DNA from: Bradysia coprophila | Lineage: Eukaryota; Arthropoda; Insecta; Diptera; Sciaridae | Assembly (NCBI RefSeq): GCF_014529535.1 | Contig: NW_023503409.1 | Location: 6,696,390 to 6,760,389, forward strand | Direction of reading: 5' to 3' | DNA length: 64,000 nucleotides | Shown: one piece after another, positions 34,207 to 60,600 of the stretch | Position numbering within the stretch: the first letter of the stretch is position 1 | Layout of the letters: each line of letters begins with the position of its first letter | Notes under the pieces: generated by a model | Databases searched by the model: none | What the model saw: only the letters and a program-made list of their open reading frames with translations | Told to the model about the DNA's origin: nothing | Program-made: the position numbers and the translations under genes

Positions 34207-37200
34207 ACATTTTGACGAGTTAGATTTGTTGTTTTTTAGAATTCGTCTGGTTTGTAGTATGATACAGAACCTCTGGCTGTGAAAATAATCTTTTTTCTTA
34301 ACTTTATGGTCTGGCTGAATTAATCACTTTAACGTTCATATAATTATAATCAAGCCAAACCACGGAGAATTCATGACATAAGTGCGCCAAAAATTTAAAT
34401 ATTTTCAACTGACAGTTGGACAAAATTAATAACGCTGACGTCATGTAATGAATGCCAAAAAGTGAGCGGTAAAATGACCTTCTATGCTGTATGTTTTGAA
34501 ATAGAAGGCGAACTAACGGCATGAATACACACAGCCTCATCATTCCTATTGAGTTTAGACAAGGAAAACCAATTTTTAAATTTTCATCACAAAGTTTTCA
34601 TTTTTATTTGCTTTATTTAACTTTTTCTTTCTTTCTTTTTGTCAAACTTCAAGCGTTCTCGCTCTTCCATACTTTCATCTCTAATAGAGATTCTCTATCA
34701 TAGAATGATCTATTTTCGGTAAGATTCTCTTTTTATCATCTAAGGTTTTGAACAACTCAAAAAGACAAAAGTTTATGTAACTTCACTAGAGTACTCTAGA
34801 TTTTGTTAATTCTTTTTTTTTCCTTTTCCTTTTCTTTTTGTAATGTCAAAGCAAGATTTGATTGTTATTTTAATTTATTATTTATGTCACTTACGTTTTA
34901 TAGTTTTTTTTAATCAGAGTTTTTAATTAAAATGTGTGTGTGTAGTGTATGTTACCGAGAACAACAATAAAAAATTTCAAAATTAAATAAAAAATATTCA
35001 AAAGACTAGATGAAACGATCGACACAACTTTTTGAAAGTGTTTCCTATTTTGTATAATATATTAATTATAATTTATGTTACTACGTAATGGAGAAATATA
35101 GTTTAGCTAAAATATGGTTTATAAACTGGATGTCCTACAATTCAGTAAATTCGCTACAATTTTTTTTGTTTTTCTTTTATATTTCTGCCAAGCGAACAAA
35201 TTACATTTTCCATTAATTTATAAATCATGTGTAGCTTTTAAGGAGCCAAATCCTCCAGTTTATTCATTTTCTTCTTAGAAATTAGTTTCGTTTATTTCTA
35301 CAACATAAAAAAACAACAAATTTTTCCATTTCAAATTAAAGCTTAACATTTTCACCATCTCACCTTACAATTAAATTAAAAAAAAAATCGAATAATGTCA
35401 CTGGATCGGTAATTTGTAGCTGTTCAAACATTCCTTTCGAATTTTTCATGAACTTCCCATGCAAAATATATTTTTTGCTCCGAAATTAATGTGGGCCTTC
35501 GATAACAAATTGTATTTAAAACAAGCGAAACAGAAGAGATTCTGCAACAATCTGTTGAAGATGCAACGATCTAGCAGACCTGACAATTATACCTGAAATT
35601 AACTTGCCATCAATGAAAGGTTTAATTGGAAGAGGCGCTAAAATACAAACGTGAGACACTTCTTTATGTAATTGGAAGTAGGAAGCGTTTTAAACCTAGA
35701 CATTGCGAGTAATTTGATTTTATTCAAATGTTATCATATGTGTGATTGCAAGTGTCACTAACGTGAACGTGAGATTCATTTCATGATCCGGAAGCACACA
35801 TAACTTATTGGTCATGGTGACTATGAATCAGAGACAATGTCTCTCTTAATTGGCAGCGGTGTCAATGGGGGGACAGTCAATGGTCTTTTCGATTTTATGA
35901 TAAGAAGTTCATTGACCTTTTAGAAATGAACATGAGCTTTGGCTAGGGTTGTCTTATGGCATATAATCCACGCTTTAAATAAGGGAAGCAACGGCGTTCA
36001 TGCAAGGTAATTTTTGATGTTTCGTGCGGAGCGGATTGTATGTTACCGTTCAGATTTCTACTTCTTCCACTTGTCTCACTTGTCTTCATCATAACGATCT
36101 TACACCCAATAAAACAAATGCTCGGTTACTCATTGGCAATTTGACCAATTGATACAATTTTTCGTTTGAAAAGCCAAACAACGAAATTTGTACATGAAAA
36201 TGATTCATCGTAAAAATAAGCTTCTGTCGAGTATATTATATACAAACGGTATATGCAGCAAATTCAACGACATGACATCAAGTTTTACAACAGTTCAGGG
36301 ATATCAATGCAAATATCTTTGCTTTAGCGGCTTAACTGCTTGAGATTATTTTTTTCTCGTGTTTTTTTTCAGTCAGAAAATGCTTGTAATGTCAAAGCAA
36401 AACATTTTTTTGTTATTTACATTTTTCATTTAAATAATTATATTTTTTTTAAATGTTTATTGCACGAATTTCGTTGAAGAAAAGTAAAAATAGACGGAAT
36501 TTTGTGCACGTTAAAGTGTTTCTCTTCTTCACTCACTCTCTCATTTCTTCACTCTTTTCTCACGACTTTTGGTAACAAAATATATTGAAGAAAAGGCCAA
36601 AAAATTAATTGTTTTTCTTTTCAAATTTTCTTATTGATCTACACCGTTTAAGTATATCGAGAAATTAGTACGGATCTTTTACAGGCTTTGTAATGGGTTG
36701 TGTTTGATAATATTTTCTGATTTTGTTTATCTTCCCATAGTTCTTTGTGTTGCAATTATATAAGTTCGGCTTATTAATCTTTTGGTTGGTTTGTATTTTT
36801 ATGATAATTAATTAGAGAACGTGTAATTGTAATATTTTTAAAGTTTTTTTTATCTTTTCTTTTCTTTTGAGTACACTATAATTTTATGATAAATATTTTG
36901 TTTGTTTGTTTAAATTTTGTTCCATTAGAGTAGGTGTGTGAATAACTGCCTACAGAGTAAGAATAGTTCTTGTTCATTTTTATATCTTTTTTGCCTTTTT
37001 TTATTTTTTGTTTAATTTATATAATTTATTTTCTATTATAATTTGCACATAAATCTTTTATTTTTATCTTTTAATCATTAATATCGCATTGGTTTTGTTC
37101 TTAATTTATCTCCATTAAATCCCAATAGTTTCTCACGTTAAGATTTCATTTTTTTGTGTGTGTACTGAGATTTTGATCTCCAGAAAATCAACCCCATTAC

Positions 37201-37629
37201 CGCGTCATCGGCTCATGTCAAACTTGAATCAATATTGAAATGTCACATGAAAAACATGATCTCATTGTCATCTGATCATGCATTTCCATGACGTAAACCG
37301 GTGACGCACTAATACGAGATTTTTTGTTTGTTTATTTGATACGTGTGCCTCCATATATGCGCAGCACAGTTTCTTAACTAACGGTAAAAATTAGTGTCTA
37401 CTGAATTAGAAATAATGACTAGATATTGTAATGGTGAATGGTCTCTCTTTTGCGGTCAATTCATTTTATCGAGTCCAAAATTTATAGCACACTCGAAGAA
37501 GCCGTCATGACTGCTTTTACCATTTATTGTTTCTAACAACAAAAAGCGTCAGGAAACAATTTTGTTTGTCGTGTTAAAATATCGCGACTTCGTTGCTCAT
37601 TTCCAGCACACTACAAACAAAACGTTGTT

Positions 37630-37713
37630 CCTAACTTATGCTAATAGGCTTTTTCAGCGAACTCGATTCCAGCACCTTTCGTTCGCTAAAAAAGCCTCTT
37701 AGCATGCGTTAGG
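37630..37713. repeat. Hairpin of two 32-nt arms, related to 1747-1778
   Basis: The arm 37630-37661 and the arm 37682-37713 are inverted copies with about four mismatches in 32 and a 20-nt loop. Both begin or end with CCTAAC/GTTAGG and contain TTCGCTAAAAAAGCC-like words. A third copy lies 36 kb away at 1747-1778, so this is a dispersed family. Confidence 0.7.
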
Positions 37714-37740
37714 AAAAATACTATTTTTTGACCGTTTCCG

Positions 37741-37904
37741 AATTTGCTTCAGCTGTTTTTCAACTGATACACACAACTGTTTGTACCTCCTTATACGGTT
37801 TCACCACTACCACACGTGTGGGTGCAGCAGCTTCAACCGCATAAACAAATCTAAACAGTTTTGATTGTATGTGTTAATCATCTGAAAAACAGCTGAAGCA
37901 AATT
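37741..37904. repeat. MITE-like element, about 28-nt TIRs
   Basis: AATTTGCTTCAGCTGTTTTT at the left end is mirrored exactly at the right end (37885-37904), and the match continues with small differences to 28 nt. The 164-bp length and lack of coding fit a MITE. It begins only 28 nt after the hairpin at 37630-37713, so the two may be parts of one insertion. Confidence 0.7.
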
Positions 37905-38329
37905 CATGCTGAAATTTCACTGCCTCTGACTGTACTGACATTTAAAAAAAAAAAAAAAGTTCTCGAAAATGAAAGGAAAGTAAAAAAATCTTTTCACAAA
38001 AATTGCATTGGCTTTTTGGTCTAGGAGTGTGCTGTAAAATTTACCTGTTTATTACCATCTGGTGACTTACATTTTAATGTCATGACGTATGCTGTGTAAA
38101 TTTTCCTCGCTGATTTTGTCACTCTGACTGACTGACGAAACCATTACGGTGCAAGTACATTCGATCCACAAAAAATAATCCAAAATAAATTCATTTCCCT
38201 TTGCTCCATCTCTCCAATCACAACAACGAAAAATCGAACCGAAACTGTACTGCTGATAGCTGCATTATATTGGCGAACATGTAAATATCCGTTCGCCGCA
38301 TATGGAAAATATGAATGGGAAATTTCAAT

Positions 38330-52240
<13,911 letters not shown>

Positions 52241-53871
52241 TTGTCGGGACAAAAATCGATCGAAAATCAATGGATTGAATTTAGAACACACAACAAGTGT
52301 TTCTCTTTTGTTTTAAGATTTGACATACAAATTACGAAAAATTTGCTGAAGCACACTCTGCGCTATCGGCACCAACCATTTAATAGTCCGGTTACTACAC
52401 AATGTTGGATTTATTTTCGGATGTTTTTAACAAAAAAGAAATATTTTTATCACACACAAAGTTTATTTTCGTATAAAACAGAAAATTTTAAGTGAAATAA
52501 ATAAATAAATAAACACACAGAGAATTCCAAATTTATAATATTCTGTCTGTGTGTGTCAACATTTAAGAAATTTTCAATAATTTTAGCTTAGGGGTTACCT
52601 AAAGCCTGATATATATAATAGATATCAAGCCAGCCGTTCAGATAAACTTTTTTTTTCTTTAATTTATTCACCATTCCATACCCATATAACCATGAGACAC
52701 GAAATTATTTTTAATTCATCGACTCAACAAGGAAATCACTTCACGTTGCGGCAGTTAATTATTTTCTTAACACCTCTTCCGTTATACGGAAAACTTACAA
52801 AACGAAATCATTAAAACTTGTTGAATATTTGTCAAAGTGCACAATTTGAAGAATGTAGTTCACGTAAAAAGAGGCAAATAATAAAATAAAAAAAAAACCG
52901 AAAAGAAAAAACTTGTTAACTTCGAGAGATGCGCGGAGTACTTAACATTTTACACACTGAAAATCGCGTATTTTTTTCGTCGACAGTGGCAAAAAAAAGA
53001 AAGATTTCTCGAAATGCTGTTGTGCGCACGGTTAAATGATATGTTTTTCTCGAGTGAAAATACACGTTGAATTTCCCCAGCTTAAACACAGAAGATTTCG
53101 GCGTATTTTATAGGCTCATATGTTCGGATATTTGTGTATTTGCGATATTTCCTCGTAATGCCAGTAAATATGTACGTAGGTCATTCGGTTGGTAAATCCA
53201 TACAGACTACAGAGATATATGTAGATGGACACCCGACGGTCATTTCAATTTTTGATGTGAAAGTATTGAGCGCGTTGTTTTTTCTTTTATATTAAAGGAA
53301 AGGAAATAAACAGAAGAAGAAAAAAATCCGAAAGAAAATTTGGCAATACAAGCCATATGAGACATGAAGAAGCTAATTGATGAGTTTGATGACTCCGAGC
53401 ACTGTAAATGATTGGTAATCAACGGAGTTCTATTGTTGCTATCATTTATTTATTTCTGTATCATAATCAATCGGATGTTTTGAATAATACTCAAAATACA
53501 TCGATTCGTTAAATAAATATCTCGGTTCGTGGAAAGAAAATTTAAAAATAATCGAAACGACACAATTTTTGCAGAAACGCAAAATCCGAAAATGACTCGT
53601 TTGCTTATTCGCCATATGAATAATTTCATAATCAAGTCAGATGTAGTTCATTTAAATTGTAGGTAGAACCAAAATTGCAACGTATTAGAGACAACCTAAC
53701 TAGTGCTTAGTAAGTATGCTTTGCGTAATGGTTAGGTCAGCAAAATGATCCACAAAAATCCACGTTCCATTACCCAAGCGATCGTCAAAAATGCTCAGGA
53801 AATCCATAAAAATGAAAAAATTCTCCGATGCAATCACATTCTACACAAATTTATTATCAATTAACTCAGCA
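52241..53871. other. Region between Asator 5' exon and AMT
   Basis: AT-rich with no recognised gene. It probably contains the Asator promoter or first exon and the AMT 3' UTR. Open frames at 52241-52495 (+), 53240-53422 (-) and 53450-53635 (-) show no protein-like features. Confidence 0.45.
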
Positions 53872-55339
53872 TCACTTCTTATCCGAATAATAATTCGTTT
53901 TAATGAATGGCATTTTAGCAATTTCTGCGCTGTACATTTTATTCCTTATGCTCAATTCCACCTGCTGGCCAACACCTTTATACGCATCCAATACAAAGCC
54001 CATGGCGATATTTCCACCGATGCTAGGGCTAGGACATCCACTGGTCACCGTTCCAATACGTTTACCGTCTTTGAATATTTCTGCTCCATGTCTGGCTGGT
54101 GGGCCATTTGCCATTTTAATACCGATTCGTCGTTGTTTACTTCCATTTTTTAATTGATCGAGCACGGCGGCTGCACCAGGAAAATTCGCTTCGGCACGGC
54201 GTCTTTTAGCTAAAAATAACCCACTTGATCTAGTTCAACAGGGCCTCAGTAAGACAAAATAAACTTGAAGTACGTACCGACTAGCCAAGCTAGTCCAGAT
54301 TCCACAGGTTTGGTACTTTCATCTATATCACTGCCATACAAACATAGACCTGCTTCCATTCTAAGTGAGTCTCGAGCTCCTAGCCCAGCTAGCTCTACAT
54401 TTCCAAGTTGGCTGCCAAGTAAATTCTCGACAACATGACGTGACTTTTCAGCTGGTATCGATATTTCACAGCCATCCTCTCCTACAATAATAGTCAAAAT
54501 CACATCTGTATGGTGTAATAAACGGCAACATTCTCATACCGGTATAACCACATCTTGTGATACGGCAATCGGATACACCAGCCAGTTCTGTGGTCATTGT
54601 TTGCATAAAATAAAATTTGTCGAAAGACACATTCGCAAGGCCTTGGACTGCTTTCATTGCTTCAGGGCCTTGAACAGCAATCAGAGCTAACAAAAGAGCC
54701 GCAATAAACATTTCAACTTTGCCAAATATTATCGAATTCCGTACCTCGGTCTCTAGGTTCTAGAAATTCTACTGACACATCTTTCTTAGATTTCTTGTAT
54801 TCATCCACCGCGTTCTGAATCAGCCCCTTGTCATGATCTTTTCGGGCCGCATTTGACACAACATACAGAAGATCAGATCGTACCTTAGTTACAATTAAAT
54901 CATCGAGAATGCCGCCATCAGCGTTTGTAAAGACTGTCAGTGTCCCAGTATTGTCGGGTAATCCGATAATGTCAGCTGTACAGAGTTTCTCGAAACAATC
55001 GATGGCGTCCTTACCATGGACATACGTTTGTAGCATATGAGAGACATCGAATATTGATGCATGTTTTCGCGTGTGCAGGTGAGACGCTGCAATGCCCAAA
55101 TTTGCATACTGAACCGGTAAAAGGTAACCTTGAAAAAGTTACGTTATAGATTTTCGTGTTTCGAACACTTTAGACAATCTTATGTCACCTGCAAAGTCTA
55201 CCATTTTTCCATTGTTGGCTACGTGAAAATCATACAATGACGTTTTTTCTGGCACACTCGTGGCATTCGTTGCATAAGCACAAGCCGATCTTTGTAACAA
55301 ATTTCTCGACGATCGAGATAACACTCTGAAACTAATCAT
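53872..55339 (-). CDS. AMT: Aminomethyltransferase, T-protein of the glycine cleavage system
   Basis: Mitochondrial enzyme that takes the aminomethyl group from the H-protein and passes it to tetrahydrofolate, releasing ammonia. Five exons: 55189-55339, 54745-55128, 54540-54686, 54278-54481 and 53872-54209, all with consistent phase, giving 407 residues, close to the usual ~400. The N-terminus ([19 protein letters not shown]) is Arg/Ser-rich without acidic residues, a typical mitochondrial presequence. Family blocks: [90 protein letters not shown], the C-terminal [37 protein letters not shown]. Apparently intact. It lies upstream of Asator in the same orientation, but this is not evidence of co-transcription. 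Confidence 0.95.
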
Positions 55340-56593
55340 TTCTATCTTACGAACTCAGATTCACCTATTTGAAACAGAAATGTTTGCTTTCGCTCGAATG
55401 ACACTTTCGGAACAACTAGAATGATATGCAACTAACAATGGTTTATGTTCGACTCAATGGTTCTATTTGTCGAAAATGATTCTCTATATAATACGAGTTG
55501 AGTTTATAAGTTTTATCAAAATACACATAAAACTTAGGTCAAATGTCAGTCATATCGTATTTGCTTTGGTTTCGTCGTTGAAAACGATTATTAATTTTTC
55601 TTATCATTCTGCTATTTTAGCAAGAACAAAAAAATACAGAGATGATTTTAGGATGTTTTCGTTTACAACTCAGATCGTTAAACTACGGCTAATCTATAGA
55701 AAAAATCATTTCTAAACCAATGAAGTAAAAGATTTTCCTTTGATTTCGGTTTATCGCTTAATTGCTCGATTGCGTTCGGGCTTACTGTGTATTTTGATAA
55801 CTGCAAAGGCTGTAATACGACATGAACGGGGAGGCCTGTATTCGCACTTGTCAAAAAAAAAATTTGGAAGAATGTACGTAATTAAGCAAATGACATGTAC
55901 ACACATTGCTTAAACATGTATAAGAAGTTAACAGTTTCAATAATACTGTTGATATGCGTACCCTCTCTGAAAAGTTAAGATATAGCTCTACAGTCGATTG
56001 CCGGTCATTGATATTTCGTTTATTTATTTAGAAGATTGTGTTACAAGTGAACTTTTCTATAATCATTCCTATCTACTGCACCATTGTAATTGTACAAGAA
56101 AAGTAGGGGTAATGTAGTTCAATTTCCCATTTTATTGTAGTCAGTAATTACTAATTAAATATTTTACTAAATTGGACGTTCACCTGTAGTTAATTCCCTA
56201 AACATGCAGATAAGCCTTTGCACCACTAATTAATAAAGCTGTTAGTGCCAGACATTATCACAGTATTTTAAGCAGAATGTTGCTCCTTAGTTCAATATTT
56301 TGCTGCTACTATTCTATAGAAAAAATCGGCTCAACAAGAGGACTTATAAAAAATGACAACCATACCTTGCTTCATGTTGATTGGTTCATGTTTTAAACAA
56401 AAGCGTGTAGTTATTGGGGAGATTGCGATAAGTAAAAAATTACGATTAAGAATTTAACTCTCCATCCATACTCTCTAAAATGAAAATCGCAATGTCCAAT
56501 GCCCTATTATAGAAAGGAACAGTTTCGTTGAGAGTGTGGATGTGGAATAACTTGTGCATTCGAATCTTCTTGGTAGGGTGTATCTCAAAAGCG
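55340..56593. other. AMT upstream region
   Basis: This should contain the AMT promoter. I recognise no gene; the rest is AT-rich intergenic DNA. Confidence 0.5.
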
Positions 56594-57047
56594 GTTGCTT
56601 CTAGAGATGAGCGGGCCGACGTTTTTTCAATACCCGACCCGACCCGGCCCGATCCAATTTTTTGAACCCGAGCCCGACCCGACCCAAGACTTTTCTCTTC
56701 GCGGCCCGACCCAACCCGACCCGAAAAAATCATCGGCCCGACGTGACCCTACTTTTTTTACTATAAGAAATTTAATGAAAAATCATTTTCTACGCATAAA
56801 AGCTTTGCAATAATCTTATACGCGAAGTAAAATAATAAAATAAGTTAGTGTTTCATGCTTTATAGGCTTTTATTGGCTTACTTTAAATTTGTATTTCTAA
56901 GTCGGGCCGGCCCGAATTTTTGTTTTCAAAGCCCGACCCGACCCGGCCCGAATGAATTTTCAAAACCCGGACCCGAACCCGATCGGGCCGGGTCGGGTCG
57001 GGTCGGGCCGATGTATTTCGGGCGGCCCGCTCATCTCTAGTTGCTTC
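56594..57047. mobile_element. hAT-type MITE with perfect 8-bp target duplication
   Basis: The element runs from 56602 to 57039 (438 bp). Its ends are inverted copies of TAGAGATGAGCGGGCCG, and GTTGCTTC is repeated exactly on both sides (56594-56601 and 57040-57047). The 8-bp duplication and TAGAGATG-type end are typical of the hAT superfamily. Inside each end lies a CCCGACCCGG-rich block in opposite orientation, and the centre is AT-rich. No transposase is present, so it was mobilised in trans. Confidence 0.88.
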
Positions 57048-57360
57048 CTTAACCATCGTAGATTCCTAAATCTCCAACAACAATTTCCTGGAGTTCTTTG
57101 GGGCATAATAAAGCCGTATACACTTGCTGAAACTTTGTTACATAGTCCAGCCACTCGTTAGGCTGCCTTGTTGAAACCCTTGTTGCTGAAAACCCTTTAT
57201 TTTTACCAGTTTTTGTCGATCGTTTCAATAAATAAGTTGAACAAGTGATGTAGTCTATGAAACAAACTTCTGGCAAGCATATATCGCCTTATTATGACCT
57301 AAAGAATACGGCAAAATTTTTCTTGGAGATATGAGAGATTTACGAGGGTAAGAGAAGCAA
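57048..57360. other. Short intergenic stretch between two elements
   Basis: The minus-strand frame at 57049-57276 (CFIDYITCSTYLLKRSTKTG...) is not a protein I recognise. Nothing else is visible. Confidence 0.4.
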
Positions 57361-57685
57361 TTAAGTTCCAAACAATTTTTTTTTTTTTTGTATCGATGGA
57401 GAACCTAATTATAAGACACTTTGTCTCGTATCATATGCCAAAAAAAGTTAAAACTTTTTTTTATAAATCATTTTGAAAGTCACTAAAAACACGAAAATTC
57501 GAATAGAGATGCAGTATGTCATCAAAAATTTTTGTATTTTGATTCGAATTTTCGTGTTTTCAGTGACTTTCAAAATGATTTATAAAAAAGTTGTAACTTT
57601 TTTTGGCATATGATACGAGACCAAGTGTCTTATAATTAGGTTCTCCATCGATAAAAAATATAATTTTTTTTGTTTGGAACTCAAT
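57361..57685. repeat. Foldback element (about 140-nt arms)
   Basis: The left arm (57361-57504) and right arm (57542-57685) are near-perfect inverted copies, with outer words AAGTTCCAAACAA/TTGTTTGGAACT-like and inner words CACGAAAATTCGAAT/ATTCGAATTTTCGTG around a 37-nt loop. The arms are very similar, so the insertion may be recent. No coding capacity. Confidence 0.8.
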
Positions 57686-60600
57686 CGCATTTTACTTCTT
57701 AGTCATAATTGTACAGAACTCATTTTACTGTTAATCTTTCGCAAGAGTGGCTCGTAACTAGAGCCATTCTTTCGAGAATGTTTTCTAAGAATGTCTAGAG
57801 TTTTCTAGAATATTATGCCTATAACTTCGATGATTGATAGCTAAAGAATTCGTTAGTCGCGAAAGCTCCTTTGAATGACTGTAAATGCTCGAGTATTTAC
57901 AGGGTCTGTTCAGAAATCACAAGCCTCGGGCAGTGGTAACTATTAATTGTTTTGTATGAGAAGATTGAAGTAAAAGCAGATAGATAAGGCTAGCATTCTA
58001 ACCACCATTTAATAACTAGCCCAATCTTTGTTGCAGTATTAAAACAGCCACACTGTTACTTTGATAATATTCTTTATCTTTTTTTATTTATATCATGATT
58101 ACTTTGGTTTTGAAGAGTCAAACAATGTTTCTATAATTTAGAAATTACAAAGAGATTATCAAAAAACTTTTTTTTTTTACTTTTTTTAATCTTTAAATTC
58201 AATTTTTGCTTTGAATTAATTTTTTTTAATTTTTTTATTTTATTTAGAGTTTGGTATTTTTGTTTTATTTATGTAAATTTGTAAAGAATGGGTTATATGT
58301 TTTTGAAGAGATGTTTAATAAGAATATTAAAAATTAATTTCGTTAAATCGGTTTTTGGTTGTTGTTTTTTTGTCTCTTTTGTTTTTGAAAGGGTGGCTTT
58401 TGGTTGTTAGATTCTTATAAAAATTCTGGTTGTTGTTTTATGCTTTTTTTTAATGAAAAATCGAAATACGTGAGGTGGATATGCAAATTTTTGTTTTTTT
58501 ATTTTATTTTATTTTAATAAAAATGATTCATTCCATTAGAATTTAAATGTTTTTTTCTTTTCGTTTAAATTTAATGTGAGGAAGTCAATATTTTATTTAA
58601 GATTTTTGTAAGGAAAAAACAAACAAATTTCTTTATTTAGATTTATTTTATTTTCTTTTTATCAGTAATAAACGTTTCATTTTTGCTTTGTTTAATTGTT
58701 TAATTTATATATATTTATGACTTTTTTATTTAAACAAACATTACATATAATATCCTTTCGCCTATACATTTTCCTTTTACCAATGAAATTTATTTACCAT
58801 TTTGCTATTTTTTGTTGTTTTTTGTAAAGATCATTTTCGGTTTACGATAGACGATTTTCAATTTAAACTGGAAAGAATTTAACTAGAAAAATAATGAAAA
58901 GTGTAATTTATGAAGGATATTTAAAAATTGAAAAATGCAGAGAAAGATAACATCAAGTAAAAAGACTCTTTGAAAATTCCATATCAAGCGAATGAAGCAG
59001 AGAAGCCTGTGTTAACAATGTGTTTGGTTGAATTTTTTTTATCATCTTGAATAATTTGTTAAATTTTCTAATAATTTTCTTTTATAAATGTTCACACATC
59101 CATTGACATTGACGTTTGTTCAACGTGTTTATGTGAAGGAAAATAAAATGATTTTAAAGAAAAACGATTTTCCATTTATTATTTTCAATTTCATATATCG
59201 TCATAGGAAAATGAAAGTGAAAAAAATTGGAAAAATCATAACATTAACTTTTCATAACTAATTTTTCTTTGCTTTTTATTTAGAATTTTGAAATAAAATA
59301 TAGTTAACGTTGAAGATATATTTATTATTCTGATTAATAGTAGTAAGGATCACACATTTACATTTTCTTTTGTTCCGAAAATAATTTACAAAGATTTTTC
59401 TCAAAGAGTTTTTTCCATTTTTTTGGTGTATAGCAAATATTTTTTTTTGTTTTTTATGTTTCACTTAAGTTTATTAACCATATCAAGATAGAAAATAGTT
59501 TTTTTTTCTTGCTTTTAATTTTAAAGATATTTGAAAATTTTTATTTTCTTTCACTGTTGTTAACGGCTATGAAATTTTAATTTATTTTTTTCTTTTAATA
59601 AAATGCAGTCACCTGTTGTGGTAAATTATATCGGCTTTCACTTTTTTTATAGCAATTGTGCTGTGCTACACACTGACTTGTCGATATTAAATTATTAGGT
59701 TTAGACAACACTTTTTTTCGCATTTTTTATAATTAAATCTTTAACTTTTCTATGAATGGTTTTGCAAAAAATTTGTTTCTTTCATTTTGAATTGTTATAC
59801 TTCAATGCAAAGGTTTGCTTCATTTATTTATTTTCATTAACAAATGTATACACTCCCACAATACACAACGTGAACACAGCACATAATTTTTATAATAAAT
59901 TTATTTTTATTTAAATTTTTTTTTGCCTTTTAAATTGTTTTATTATGACGAATAATACATAGTTATAATAATTTAAAGTATGGGGGATATTCTTACAATT
60001 TTTGCTAGTTATGTATAAAAGAGTTCCATTTCTTCTTAAACTTTTTTATCGGATTTTGACTAAAAATCAAATTTGTTTTCTTTAAATGTTTTTTTCTTTG
60101 AGTCTGTGTGTGTGTGTTGGTTGGTTGTTCCATATATATTTAAGTACTAATTTGTTTTTAACAATTATCCTCTCCCTTCATCATCATTTTTTTATCTTTA
60201 GCTTTTAAGTATGTTTGTAGTATTTTAGTGAAAAAAATATTTTAATTTTCTTCTTCTTCATTTGTTCACTTTTTACTTGAGTCCTAACTACAGTTTTTAT
60301 TTATGTCATTTCATCATCATTTTTTATCAATTGTTTTTCTTTTTGGTTGTAGTGAGTGGTATCTAACTTTGCAACACACATTCGACCAAAACAAAAACAA
60401 AATTTTCATTCGTATAAACAGAAGAAATGTTTCAATGGCATGAAAATGATAAACAAAACATTTCAATTTCACTGAGAGAATGTGCTTGTCGACAATCGGA
60501 TTATTTATTTTTGTTTTTTTTTGGAATATTCAGATCGTGTGAATCAGTCGGGATATGTTGGAAGCACAGACCTGGTACCTGGGTTTAAAAAATTATTTTA

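Larger units (their letters stand above)
33123..38329. other. AT-rich intergenic region and probable Asator 3' UTR
   Basis: No convincing gene. Long T-rich stretches (34.6-37.2 kb) may partly be the 3' UTR of the minus-strand Asator gene, in which they would read as A-rich. A GA/GATA microsatellite lies at about 34172-34206, and two inverted-repeat elements at 37630-37713 and 37741-37904. Confidence 0.5.
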
